NCBI GenBank assembly: GCA_963700735.1
Contig: CAVOYR010000001.1
Span: 1-64,000, forward strand
DNA length: 64,000 bases
Reading direction: 5' to 3'
Source of the DNA: Anderseniella sp963700735
GTDB taxonomy: Bacteria > Pseudomonadota > Alphaproteobacteria > Rhizobiales > Aestuariivirgaceae
How positions within the stretch are numbered: position 1 is the first letter of the stretch; each line of letters opens with the position of its first letter. The notes under the pieces were generated by a model. That model saw only the letters and a program-made list of their open reading frames with translations, searched no databases and was not told the DNA's origin. Made by a program: the position numbers and the translations under genes. Below are positions 52,185 through 61,521 of this stretch, piece by piece.

Positions 52185-53270
52185 ATGAAGATGCTTAGCC
52201 ATAAATTCACCCGCAGATCGATTGCGCATGCCGCCATTGGCGGTGTTGCCCTTGCAGGCCTCAGCCTTGGTGCCGGCATTGCACTGGCCGAAGGCTCCGT
52301 AACCATCGCCTCATGGGGTGGTTCCTACCAGGAAGCACAGGACAAGGCGCTGTTCACCCCTGGCACCGCGTCATCGGGCATTGCCGTGAAGCAGGAAACC
52401 TATGGCGGCATGTCCGACGTGCGGCTGAAGGTGCAGGCTGGCGCCATGCCGTGGGACATTGTGTCGTCAGGCTCAGGCAGTGCTGCGCGCGCCGCCGAGG
52501 AAGGCCTGCTCGAGCCGCTCGACTACAACGTTATCGACGTATCGACGTTCTACCCCAACCTCTATACGCCGACCTGCGTCGGCTCGGACGTGTTCTCGAC
52601 CGTGATCGCCTACAACACCAACACGTTCACCGAGGACAAGGCCCCCAAGAGCTGGGCTGATTTCTTTGATGCGGAGAAGTTCCCCGGCAAGCGCGCCTAT
52701 CGCGACAAGGTGTCCGGTGCTCTCGAGCCCGCCATCATGGCTGACGGCGTGTCGATCGAGGAAGCCTACAAGGCGCTGGACAGCGAAGAAGGCATCGCCC
52801 GCGCCATCGACAAGGTCCGCAAGCTGAAGCCGCACATCGCGGTATTCTGGCAGTCGGGCGCACAGCATGCCCAGCTGATGAAGGACGGCGAAGTCGACAT
52901 GACGACCGGCTGGAACGGCCGGTTCGACGTGGCGGCCAAGGACGGGGCGAAGGTGGCCTATACCTTCAACCAGGCGCTGCTCGACTATGACTGCTTTGCC
53001 GTTCCCAAGGGGGCGCCGAACAAGGATCTCGCCATGAAGTTCCTGGCCGAGATTTCCAAGGCGGAGCTGCAGGCAAACCTGCCGCTGCACATCACCTACG
53101 GGCCGACCAACAAGAAGGCTTACGAGATCGGCCAGATCGACGAAGAGCTTGCGAAGAAGATGCCGTCACATCCCGACAACGCCAAGCTGCAGGTGCCGAT
53201 CAACCTCGAATGGTATGCCAAGTGGGAGCAGAAGGCTGCTGCCATGTACCAGGACATGCTGACCGAATAG
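52185..53270 (+). CDS. Polyamine-type ABC transporter, binding protein
   Basis: A 361-residue periplasmic protein with an RRS-containing signal (FTRRSIAHAAIGGVALAG) suggesting Tat export. The mature start VTIASWGGSYQEAQDKALF is that of PotD/PotF-like proteins. GGAGG lies upstream of the ATG. It should bind putrescine, spermidine or a related amine, consistent with the oxidase gene just upstream. Substrate specificity cannot be read from sequence. Confidence 0.85.
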   Translation: MKMLSHKFTRRSIAHAAIGGVALAGLSLGAGIALAEGSVTIASWGGSYQEAQDKALFTPGTASSGIAVKQETYGGMSDVRLKVQAGAMPWDIVSSGSGSAARAAEEGLLEPLDYNVIDVSTFYPNLYTPTCVGSDVFSTVIAYNTNTFTEDKAPKSWADFFDAEKFPGKRAYRDKVSGALEPAIMADGVSIEEAYKALDSEEGIARAIDKVRKLKPHIAVFWQSGAQHAQLMKDGEVDMTTGWNGRFDVAAKDGAKVAYTFNQALLDYDCFAVPKGAPNKDLAMKFLAEISKAELQANLPLHITYGPTNKKAYEIGQIDEELAKKMPSHPDNAKLQVPINLEWYAKWEQKAAAMYQDMLTE

Positions 53271-53372
53271 TCCCGGCCCGTTATTCCAGACCCCGGCGCG
53301 AACGTGGCAGTTGCCACCTCGCGCCGGGCCATTGATCCATTTTCCTTTGCAGCCGACACGGGAGCACCCAAA

Positions 53373-54449
53373 ATGTCTCAGGCCGGCGCCCTGCCAATTT
53401 CCATTTCCGGCGTCACCAAGACCTATGGTCCGGTGCATGCCCTCGACAATGTCGACCTCGAGATCAGGCAAGGGGAATTCATGACCCTGCTTGGCCCTTC
53501 GGGATCAGGCAAGACCACGCTGCTGATGGCGCTCGCCGGGTTTACCCGGCCTGATCACGGCAGCATCCGGTTCGGTGACGAGGAGATCATCCTCAAGCCG
53601 CCGCACCTGCGCGATGTCGGCATGGTGTTTCAAAGCTATGCCCTGTTTCCGCACATGGACGTGGCGGCCAACGTCGCGTTTCCGCTCAAGCTGCGCAAGG
53701 TCGGCCGGGCCGAGATCGACGCCCGTGTTGCCGGTGCCCTGGAAACGGTGCAACTGGCCGGCTATGGCGAGCGGCGCATCGGGCAGCTGTCCGGCGGGCA
53801 GAAGCAGCGCGTGGCGCTGGCCCGCGCCATCGTGTTCAAGCCCCGCATCCTGCTGATGGACGAACCGCTGTCGGCGCTGGACAAGAAGCTGCGCGAACAC
53901 ATGCAGATCGAGTTGCGCCACCTGCACGAGAAGCTCGGCATGACGACGGTCTATGTGACCCATGACCAGCGCGAGGCGCTGACCATGTCGGACCGCATCG
54001 CCGTGATCAACCACGGCAAGCTGATGCAGCTTGACAATCCGCGCACCATCTATGACCGGCCCGCCAACCGCTTTGTCGCGGACTTCATCGGTGAATCAAC
54101 CTTCCTCGCGCTCGACGAAAGCGGCGGCAAGTTCAGCTTCGGCGGCCAAACCGTGGCGGTGCGCGATGCGCCTGCGGGCAAGGGCCGGCCCTTTCTGGTG
54201 CTGCGGCCAGAACGGCTGGTGGTGCTGGACAAGGCAGCGCCCAAGGCCATCAACCGGTTCAAGGCTGAGGTCAGGGAACTGGTCTACCAGGGTGATACCT
54301 CTTTGATGTACGCAACGCTGGCCGACGGAACCGACGTTACGGTGCGTGCCGGTACCCGCACCGGCGCGGTGATCGAGAACGTCTCGATCGGTGACAAGGT
54401 TGAGCTCGGCCTGCACAGCAATGACACCGTGGTGATCCGCGATGAGTGA
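53373..54449 (+). CDS. Polyamine-type ABC transporter, ATPase
   Basis: A 358-residue PotA-like ATPase: Walker A GPSGSGKTT, Q-loop in VGMVFQSYALFPHMDVAANV, signature LSGGQKQRVALARAI, Walker B ILLMDEPLSALDKK and a C-terminal TOBE domain. ATG 53373 is used since it starts the conserved region soon after; the frame is open upstream from GTG 53304. It overlaps the first permease gene by eight bases. Confidence 0.88.
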   Translation: MSQAGALPISISGVTKTYGPVHALDNVDLEIRQGEFMTLLGPSGSGKTTLLMALAGFTRPDHGSIRFGDEEIILKPPHLRDVGMVFQSYALFPHMDVAANVAFPLKLRKVGRAEIDARVAGALETVQLAGYGERRIGQLSGGQKQRVALARAIVFKPRILLMDEPLSALDKKLREHMQIELRHLHEKLGMTTVYVTHDQREALTMSDRIAVINHGKLMQLDNPRTIYDRPANRFVADFIGESTFLALDESGGKFSFGGQTVAVRDAPAGKGRPFLVLRPERLVVLDKAAPKAINRFKAEVRELVYQGDTSLMYATLADGTDVTVRAGTRTGAVIENVSIGDKVELGLHSNDTVVIRDE

Positions 54450-55347
54450 CGTGGCCATCAGCGGCGGCGCGCAGCGCGCCAACGAACACCGGTTGCGGGC
54501 CCATGAACGCAAGGAGTGGCTGTCGCTGCTTGGCCTGACCGGACCTGCAGTACTGATCGTGCTTGTGGTCATGGTGCTGCCGGTGGGCTGGCTGTTTTAC
54601 CTGTCGTTCATCGGGGCGGATGGCTCGCCGTCGATGGAAAACTACACCAGGATGATCGAGAGCAAGGCTTATGGCCGGATATTCTGGACCACCTTCAAGG
54701 TGAGCTTCCTGACCACCGGCATCTGCATCGTGCTCGGCTATCCGCTGGCCTACTTCCTGTCGCAACTGCCCTCGCGCGCTGCCAACATCTGCATGCTGGC
54801 GGTGCTGCTGCCGTTCTGGACCTCGCTGCTGGTGCGCACCTATGCGTGGCTGGTGCTGTTGCAGCGCAAGGGCCTGGTCAACGACTGGGGCATCGGGCTG
54901 GGCCTGTGGTCGGAGCCGCTGCCACTGGTGCACAACCTAAACGGCACGCTGATCGGCATGGTCCACATCATGCTGCCGTTCCTCATCCTGCCGCTGTACA
55001 GCTCGATGAAGGCCATCAGCCCCGACTACCTGAAGGCGGCCTCCAACCTGGGCGCAACGCCGGCGCAGTCGTTCTGGCAGGTATTCCTGCCGCTGTCGCT
55101 GCCGGGGCTGTTTGCCGGGGCGCTCATCGTGTTCGTGCTGTGCCTCGGCTTTTACGTCACGCCGGCGGTACTGGGTGGCGGCAAGGTGATCATGGTATCG
55201 AACCAGATCACCAACAACATCGAGCTGTTCTTCAACTGGGGTGCTGCAAGCGCACTGGGCGTGGTGCTGCTGGTGATGACGCTCGCCGTCCTGTACGTGG
55301 CATCCAGGGTGCTGCCGCTGGGCAATATCATCGGCGGAGGGCACTGA
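54442..55347 (+). CDS. Polyamine-type ABC transporter, permease 1 (PotB-like)
   Basis: A 301-residue inner-membrane protein with about six segments and the EAA loop AASNLGATPAQSFWQVFLPL. Position directly after the ATPase and before a second permease is the standard potABC order. It forms half of the channel. Confidence 0.88.
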   Translation: MSDVAISGGAQRANEHRLRAHERKEWLSLLGLTGPAVLIVLVVMVLPVGWLFYLSFIGADGSPSMENYTRMIESKAYGRIFWTTFKVSFLTTGICIVLGYPLAYFLSQLPSRAANICMLAVLLPFWTSLLVRTYAWLVLLQRKGLVNDWGIGLGLWSEPLPLVHNLNGTLIGMVHIMLPFLILPLYSSMKAISPDYLKAASNLGATPAQSFWQVFLPLSLPGLFAGALIVFVLCLGFYVTPAVLGGGKVIMVSNQITNNIELFFNWGAASALGVVLLVMTLAVLYVASRVLPLGNIIGGGH

Positions 55348-55350
55348 GGC

Positions 55351-56166
55351 ATGAACTGGCTCAAGTCTCCCGCGTCGGACACGCAGGTCACCCACGGCCA
55401 GCGGCTGTGGCTTTACGCGTTTGCGGCGTTGATCATGTTCCTGCTGGTGGCCCCGACCCTGATCGTCATGCCGATGTCTTTCTCGGCATCGCAGTACCTG
55501 GAGTTTCCGCCGCGCGAGTGGTCGTTGCGCTGGTACGAGAACTATTTCAACTCGCTCGCCTGGATGGACGCGACCCGCACCTCGCTTACCGCCGCGTTCC
55601 TGACCATGCTGGTGGCAACCCCGCTTGGAACCGCTGCCGCCTATGGCCTGAGCGTCAGCAAGCATCCGCTGGGACGCTTCATCTTCCTGTTGATGCTGAT
55701 GCCGATCATGATCCCGGTGATCCTGATCGCCATCGGCGCGTTCTATGCCTACGTCAAGCTGGGCATGGTCAACTCCATGAGCGGGCTGGTGGTCGCCCAC
55801 ACGCTGCTGGCGCTGCCGCTGGTGGTCATCGTCGTGTCCTCGGGGCTGAAGTCCTACGACATGAGCCAGGAGATGGCGGCGCGCAGCCTCGGTGCCTCGA
55901 GGTTCAAGGCGTTCATGCTGGTGACCCTGCCGCAGATCCGGTTTTCGGTGATCACGGCGGCGTTGCTGTCGTTCCTGACCTCCTTCGACGAGGTCATCGT
56001 GGCACTGTTTGTATCGGGTGGCGACCACTCGACGCTGACGCGCAACATGTTCAACGCCCTGCGCGACCAGATCGACCCCACCATTGCCGCGATTTCGACC
56101 ATCATGATCGTCATCTCGTCGGCTCTGCTGCTAACGGCGCAGTTTTTCGGCAAGCCCCGCGACTGA
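55351..56166 (+). CDS. Polyamine-type ABC transporter, permease 2 (PotC-like)
   Basis: A 271-residue membrane protein with about six segments and the EAA loop MAARSLGASRFKAFMLVTLP, ending FLTSFDEVIVALFVSGG, typical of PotC-like permeases. It lies three bases after permease 1 and completes the transporter. Confidence 0.88.
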   Translation: MNWLKSPASDTQVTHGQRLWLYAFAALIMFLLVAPTLIVMPMSFSASQYLEFPPREWSLRWYENYFNSLAWMDATRTSLTAAFLTMLVATPLGTAAAYGLSVSKHPLGRFIFLLMLMPIMIPVILIAIGAFYAYVKLGMVNSMSGLVVAHTLLALPLVVIVVSSGLKSYDMSQEMAARSLGASRFKAFMLVTLPQIRFSVITAALLSFLTSFDEVIVALFVSGGDHSTLTRNMFNALRDQIDPTIAAISTIMIVISSALLLTAQFFGKPRD

Positions 56167-56330
56167 CGCCATTGCTGGCCTGGCGCGGCGCTATGGCACG
56201 GCCCCGCGCTGCATGATCAGCCATAGATTTGCCTAGGTTGATGCGCTAATCAGATCACGGCCACGCTCGTGATCGATGCGGGGCAAGACAATCTTGCACA
56301 AACCAAATCCACCAGAGTTTTCAAACGTCC

Positions 56331-57878
56331 ATGAACCGGCGCCAATCGCTTGTCTTGCTTGCCAGCACCACCCTGGCAACCACGGGTTTCCCGCTCTATG
56401 CCTCGGCAGCACGAGCCCAGAGCAGTTCGCTGCCAGACCCTGAACCACTGCCGGAAACGGGGTTCAACCACAACTGGCTGGTCAAGGAAGCAGAGCGGCT
56501 GTCCAAAGGCGCCTATGAACGCCAGACGGTGACCCTGCCCGAAGGCTTCGAGAACCTCAATTACGACCAGTATCGCGACATCCGGTTCAAGCAGGAAGCG
56601 CGCGTCTGGCGCGATGACGCGCTGCAGTTCCAGCTGGACTTCCTGCCCGGCGCATTTTTCTTCACCATGCCGGTCGATATCAACCTGATCGAGGATGGCA
56701 AGGTCATCCCGGTCGACACATCGGCTGCGATGTTCGATCTTGGCCCATCGCTACCGCCGCTGCCGGAGGGTGCGAAACTGCCCCTGTCGGGCTTCCGGGT
56801 GCGCAACCAGATCAACAACAGCGGTGTGTGGGACGAGTTCCTGGTGTTCCAGGGCGCATCCTATTTCAGGGCGGTTGCCAAGGGGCAGCTCTACGGGCTG
56901 TCAGCGCGCGGGCTGGCAGTCAACACGGCCGAACAGGATGGCGAGGAGTTTCCCGACTTCACCGCGTTCTGGATCGAGAAGCCCGATGCATCCAACAGCT
57001 TCATGGTCATCCATGCGCTGCTGGAATCGGCGTCCTACACAGGGGCCTACAAGTTTACCGCGCGGCCCGGCACAGATACCGTCATGGATGTCGAGGCGAC
57101 CATTTTTGCCCGGCAGGAGGTCAGGCGCATCGGGCTTGGCGCACTGACCACCATGTTCCTGTTCGACAGCACCAACCGGTCGCGGTTTGACGACTTCCGG
57201 CCTGCCGTGTTCGACAGTTCCGGCCTGCAGATGCAGACGGGGGCTGGCGAATGGATCTGGCGTCCGCTGGCCAACCCGGTCGAGTTGCAGGTGTCGGCCT
57301 TTGTCGACGATGGCATTCGCGGGTTCGGACTGATCCAGCGTGCCACGCAGTTTGCCGATTTCCAGGATCTCGAGGCGAAGTACGAACTGCGCCCGAGCCT
57401 GTGGGTGGAACCCATCGGCAACTGGGGCAATGGCGCGGTTGAACTGTTCGAGATCCCGACACGGCTTGAAACCAATGACAATATCGTCGCCTTCTGGCGG
57501 CCCGAGGCGGCCCTGGCGGAAGGACAGTCACTGACGTTCGCCTACCGGCTGTACTGGGGGCACGGGCCCGGCATGCCAGGCGACATGGCCAAGGTAAAGG
57601 CCACCCGCATGGGCAAGAGCTTCGACGGCAAACGCGAACTGTTCGTGATCGACTTCGACTCGGCATTCTCGGGCGAACCGGCTGCCGTGGCCAGCGTCAC
57701 GGCATCGGCTGGAAAGGTCAGCAACATCGTGCTGCTGGTGAACCCGCACACCGGCGGATATCGCGCCAGTTTCGAGCTCGACGTCGAAGGCGTCAGCATG
57801 GCGGAGCTGCGCCTGCAACTGGCAAGCGCCCAGCGGCCGGTCGCCGAGACCTGGCTGTACAGATGGACCACCGCGTAA
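56331..57878 (+). CDS. opgG: Periplasmic glucan biosynthesis protein OpgG/OpgD
   Basis: A 515-residue exported protein. The N-terminus NRRQSLVLLASTTLATTGFP has a twin-arginine look, as in OpgD, and is followed by the OpgG beta-sandwich region (NLNYDQYRDIRFKQEARVWR, GVWDEFLVFQGASYFRAVAK). It acts in the periplasm on the backbone of osmoregulated glucans made by OpgH. OpgG and OpgD cannot be separated with certainty; the opgH neighbour favours the G name. It overlaps opgH by 16 bases. Confidence 0.85.
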   Translation: MNRRQSLVLLASTTLATTGFPLYASAARAQSSSLPDPEPLPETGFNHNWLVKEAERLSKGAYERQTVTLPEGFENLNYDQYRDIRFKQEARVWRDDALQFQLDFLPGAFFFTMPVDINLIEDGKVIPVDTSAAMFDLGPSLPPLPEGAKLPLSGFRVRNQINNSGVWDEFLVFQGASYFRAVAKGQLYGLSARGLAVNTAEQDGEEFPDFTAFWIEKPDASNSFMVIHALLESASYTGAYKFTARPGTDTVMDVEATIFARQEVRRIGLGALTTMFLFDSTNRSRFDDFRPAVFDSSGLQMQTGAGEWIWRPLANPVELQVSAFVDDGIRGFGLIQRATQFADFQDLEAKYELRPSLWVEPIGNWGNGAVELFEIPTRLETNDNIVAFWRPEAALAEGQSLTFAYRLYWGHGPGMPGDMAKVKATRMGKSFDGKRELFVIDFDSAFSGEPAAVASVTASAGKVSNIVLLVNPHTGGYRASFELDVEGVSMAELRLQLASAQRPVAETWLYRWTTA

Positions 57879-60013
57879 CATCCGCACCCCATGGCGGCGT
57901 GGCGGGGGTGCCGGGCATGCCGCCGCGCCAGCCGCTCGACATGCCTGTGCAACCGCTTGACGTCGCCCCGCCAACCAGCCTGCCCCCACTCGATCAGATC
58001 GAAACGCCGGTGATGTCGCGCTTCTGGCTGATCACCCTTAGCGCGGCCTTGTTGGCCTACGGTACCCACGAAATCTACCGCGTGGTCGAGGTCGGCGGCG
58101 TGACGGTGCTGGAAGCCGGGTTCGTGGCGCTGTTTGCCATCACCTTCGGCTGGATCGCCCAAGCGTGCGCCACGGCCATCGTGGGCCTGTTCTCGGCCCG
58201 CCGCAGTAGTGATGGTCAGGAGCGAGGCGAAGGACCCCTGACCACGCGCACCGCGCTGGTGATGCCGGTCTACAACGAAAACCCGGTCAGTACCGCTGCG
58301 GCGCTGCAGGCGATGGCAACGAGCCTCAATGAGCTCGGTCACGCAGATGCCTTCGAAATCGTGGTGCTGTCCGACACCAACAGTGCCGACCCCTGGGTGC
58401 GTGAAACCGCTGCATACCTTCACTTGCGCAATTCATTGAGCGATGTCATGCCGGTCTGGTACCGGCGCCGGTGGTCCAACACCGCGCGCAAGGCCGGCAA
58501 TGTTGCAGACTTCATCACCGGATGGGGCGGGCGGTACGACTTCTTCATCGTGCTGGACGCCGACAGCGTGATGAGCGGTGACCTGATCGTATCAATGATC
58601 CGCCGCATGGAGGACGACCCCCGCATCGGCATCCTGCAGTCGGTGCCGATGCTGGCAGGCGGCAGGACGCTGTACGCACGGTTGCAGCAGTTTGCGGGCT
58701 GGGCCTATGGCCCGGTGGTGGCGCGCGGCCTGTCGGCCTGGTCGGGCCGCGACGGCAACTACTGGGGGCACAACGCCGCCATCCGCACTGACGCCTTTGC
58801 CGGTGCCGCCGGCCTGCCGGAGCTGAGGGGCCGGCGCCCGATTGGCGGTCACATCATGTCGCACGACTTCGTCGAGGCCGCGCTCATCAGGCGCGCCGGC
58901 TGGGACGTCATCATGCTGCCGGACGATGAAGGCTCCTACGAAGACAGCCCGCCGTCACTGACGGACGTTGCAGACCGTGACCGGCGCTGGGCGCAGGGCA
59001 ACCTGCAACACCTCGGCGTGATCGATGCGGCGGGGCTTGCCTGGCCAAGCCGGGTGCACTTCGCCACCGGCATCATGAGCTATCTGAGCTCGGTGGTGTG
59101 GCTGTGGCTGCTGGCAATCGGCTTCATGCTGACCTTGCAGGCGTTCTATGTGCGGCCCGAGTACTTCTCGCAGGACTACCAGCTCTATCCCACCTGGCCG
59201 GTGTTCGACGCCGAGCGCATGCGCGCGCTGTTCGGCTTCACCATGGCGGTGCTGTTCCTGCCAAAGACCATCGGCATCGGGCGCCTGCTGGTATCGGCGC
59301 GCCGGCGCAAGGCGGCGGGCGGAACGGTCAAACTGCTGGCCAGCGCCACGCTGGAACTGGTGCTGTCGGCGCTTTATGCGCCGATCATGATGCTGACCCA
59401 GTCGCGCCAGATCTACGAGATCGTCACCGGCCAGGACTCGGGCTGGAAGTCGCAACGGCGCGAGTCGGGCGGGGACAGCTGGGCAACCATTTGGCAGCGT
59501 CACAAGTGGCACATGATCACCGGCGTCGCGGTTACCCTCGTGGTGTTCCAGCTTGAGCCGACGCTGGTGGCGTGGATGTCTCCGGCACTTGCAGGGCTTA
59601 TCCTGTCCGGGCCACTGTCGTGGATAAGCGGCCGGGCGGTCGCAGGTCAGGCGCTGGCGCGGGCCGGTATCCTGCAGACCGGCATGGAGCACGAGGTGCC
59701 CGCCATCATTGCCCGGCGCGACGCAATTGCCCGCGACTGGCCGGTCGTTCCGGAGGATGCGCTCGCCTGGCTTGCCGCCAGTGCCCCAGCAGCGGAGGCC
59801 CACATCGCGTTCAACCAGCCGCCGCCAGCTGCCGTGCCGGGCCACCCGGATGCGGATTTCATGACGGCGAAAGCCAAGCTGGAGGACGCCCACAGCCTTG
59901 GCGATGCGCTTGCGTGGCTGACCCCGTCCGAGCGGGTGCGGGTGTGCGCGCGGCCGGACCTGTTGCAGCGGATGAACACGCTGGCCAGCGAGCCGCCTGC
60001 CCACCGGCCATGA
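57863..60013 (+). CDS. opgH: Glucan glucosyltransferase OpgH
   Basis: A 716-residue inner-membrane GT2 enzyme. After a membrane pair it has ALVMPVYNENP, the D-x-D-like IVLDADSVMSG, the acceptor region GHIMSHDFVEAALIRRAGWD and RRWAQGNLQH in place of QxxRW, followed by several membrane helices. It polymerises UDP-glucose into the glucan backbone. Start overlaps opgG; several in-frame ATGs lie within the first 55 residues. Confidence 0.9.
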   Translation: MDHRVTSAPHGGVAGVPGMPPRQPLDMPVQPLDVAPPTSLPPLDQIETPVMSRFWLITLSAALLAYGTHEIYRVVEVGGVTVLEAGFVALFAITFGWIAQACATAIVGLFSARRSSDGQERGEGPLTTRTALVMPVYNENPVSTAAALQAMATSLNELGHADAFEIVVLSDTNSADPWVRETAAYLHLRNSLSDVMPVWYRRRWSNTARKAGNVADFITGWGGRYDFFIVLDADSVMSGDLIVSMIRRMEDDPRIGILQSVPMLAGGRTLYARLQQFAGWAYGPVVARGLSAWSGRDGNYWGHNAAIRTDAFAGAAGLPELRGRRPIGGHIMSHDFVEAALIRRAGWDVIMLPDDEGSYEDSPPSLTDVADRDRRWAQGNLQHLGVIDAAGLAWPSRVHFATGIMSYLSSVVWLWLLAIGFMLTLQAFYVRPEYFSQDYQLYPTWPVFDAERMRALFGFTMAVLFLPKTIGIGRLLVSARRRKAAGGTVKLLASATLELVLSALYAPIMMLTQSRQIYEIVTGQDSGWKSQRRESGGDSWATIWQRHKWHMITGVAVTLVVFQLEPTLVAWMSPALAGLILSGPLSWISGRAVAGQALARAGILQTGMEHEVPAIIARRDAIARDWPVVPEDALAWLAASAPAAEAHIAFNQPPPAAVPGHPDADFMTAKAKLEDAHSLGDALAWLTPSERVRVCARPDLLQRMNTLASEPPAHRP

Positions 60014-60056
60014 AAAACCCGCGCCACCAGGGGTAGGGCGGGCTGTCTCGTGAACT

Positions 60057-60072
60057 CAGCCGGAGCCGGCTT
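60057..60072. terminator. Possible terminator between convergent opgH and pntB
   Basis: The 62-base gap between two convergent genes contains the palindrome AGCCGGAGCCGGCT (about 60058-60072). No T-run is present. It may serve both genes; the evidence is only the position and symmetry. Confidence 0.3.
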
Positions 60073-60075
60073 GCG

Positions 60076-61509
60076 TCAGTGCATTATGCCCAGCAACTGG
60101 TCGAGCGAAGACTTCGCGTCACCGTAGAACATCCGCGTGTTGTCCTTGAAGAACAGCGGGTTCTCGATGCCGGAATAGCCTGCGCCCTGGCCGCGCTTGG
60201 ACACGAACACCTGCTTGGCCTTCCACACTTCCAGCACCGGCATGCCGGCGATGGGCGAGTTCGGATCATCCTGGGCCGACGGGTTGACGATGTCGTTGGA
60301 GCCGATGACGATGACCACGTCGGTGGACGGGAAATCGTCGTTGATCTCGTCCATTTCCAGCACGATGTCGTACGGCACCTTGGCTTCGGCCAGCAGCACG
60401 TTCATGTGACCAGGCAGGCGGCCTGCCACCGGGTGGATGGCGAAGCGCACCGTCTTGCCCTTGGCGCGCAGGCGCCGTGTCAGTTCGGCCACGTTCTGCT
60501 GGGCCTGTGCCACCGCCATGCCGTAGCCGGGCACGATGACGACGCTGTCTGCATCGTCCAGGGCTGCGGCCACGCCGTCGGCATCGATGGCGATCTGCTC
60601 ACCGGCGATTTCCTGCGCCGGACCGGAAGTGCCACCAAAGCCACCCAGGATCACCGAGATGAAGCTGCGGTTCATGGCCTTGCACATGATGTAGCTGAGG
60701 ATGGCACCCGATGACCCCACCAGCGCGCCGACGACGATCAGCAGGTCGTTGCCGAGGCTGAAGCCGATGGCCGCCGCCGCCCAGCCCGAGTAGGAGTTCA
60801 GCATCGAGACAACCACCGGCATGTCGGCACCGCCGATGCCCATGATCAGGTGATAGCCGATGAACAAGGCGGCCAGCGTCATGATGATCAGCGGCAGGAT
60901 GCCACCGGTGGCGAAGTACCAGAACAGGCACAGCACCGAGATGGCAGCAGCAGACGCATTGAGCATGTGGCCGCCCGGCAGCTTTTCAGCCGCGGTCGAC
61001 ACCTTGCCAGCCAGCTTGCCATAGGCAATCACCGAGCCGGTAAACGTGACCGCGCCGATGAACACGCCCAGGAACAGCTCGACCCGCAGGATGTTGTGTT
61101 CAACTTCCGACTTCTTGGCCAGCAGTGCCGCAAAGCCGCTCAGCGTCTGGCGGGCGGTATCGTCCATGGCCAGCACCCGCACCAGTTCGATGTGGGCGTT
61201 GTAGCCGACGAAGACCGCCGCGAGACCGACGAGCGAATGCATCGCGGCGACCAGTTCGGGCATCTGGGTCATCTGCACCCGGGTTGCCAGCTGGTAGCCA
61301 ATGACACCGCCACCGGCGATCAGGATGATCGACAGCCACCACAGCCCGGCACCGGGGCCGACCAGCGTGGCCATGACCGCCAGCGCCATTCCGACGATGC
61401 CGAACCAGACGGCGCGCTTGGCGCTTTCCTGGCCGGACAGGCCACCAAGTGACAGGATGAAGAGAACCGCTGCAACCACGTAGGCTGCCGTCGTAAATCC
61501 GTATTCCAT
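60076..61509 (-). CDS. pntB: NAD(P) transhydrogenase subunit beta
   Basis: A 477-residue membrane protein: about nine membrane segments in the first 270 residues, then the NADP-binding domain III with VIVPGYGMAVAQAQ, FAIHPVAGRLPGHMNVLLAE and VVIVIGSNDIVNP. With PntA it couples proton entry to hydride transfer from NADH to NADP. It follows pntA after 12 bases. Confidence 0.95.
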   Translation of the reverse strand: MEYGFTTAAYVVAAVLFILSLGGLSGQESAKRAVWFGIVGMALAVMATLVGPGAGLWWLSIILIAGGGVIGYQLATRVQMTQMPELVAAMHSLVGLAAVFVGYNAHIELVRVLAMDDTARQTLSGFAALLAKKSEVEHNILRVELFLGVFIGAVTFTGSVIAYGKLAGKVSTAAEKLPGGHMLNASAAAISVLCLFWYFATGGILPLIIMTLAALFIGYHLIMGIGGADMPVVVSMLNSYSGWAAAAIGFSLGNDLLIVVGALVGSSGAILSYIMCKAMNRSFISVILGGFGGTSGPAQEIAGEQIAIDADGVAAALDDADSVVIVPGYGMAVAQAQQNVAELTRRLRAKGKTVRFAIHPVAGRLPGHMNVLLAEAKVPYDIVLEMDEINDDFPSTDVVIVIGSNDIVNPSAQDDPNSPIAGMPVLEVWKAKQVFVSKRGQGAGYSGIENPLFFKDNTRMFYGDAKSSLDQLLGIMH

Positions 61510-61521
61510 TGATCCTACCCC

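Noticed and set aside
54516..56216. 566-codon plus-strand frame across the two polyamine permease genes
   Set aside because: It is out of frame with two clear permeases and has a composition rich in Arg, Gly and Ala without motifs.
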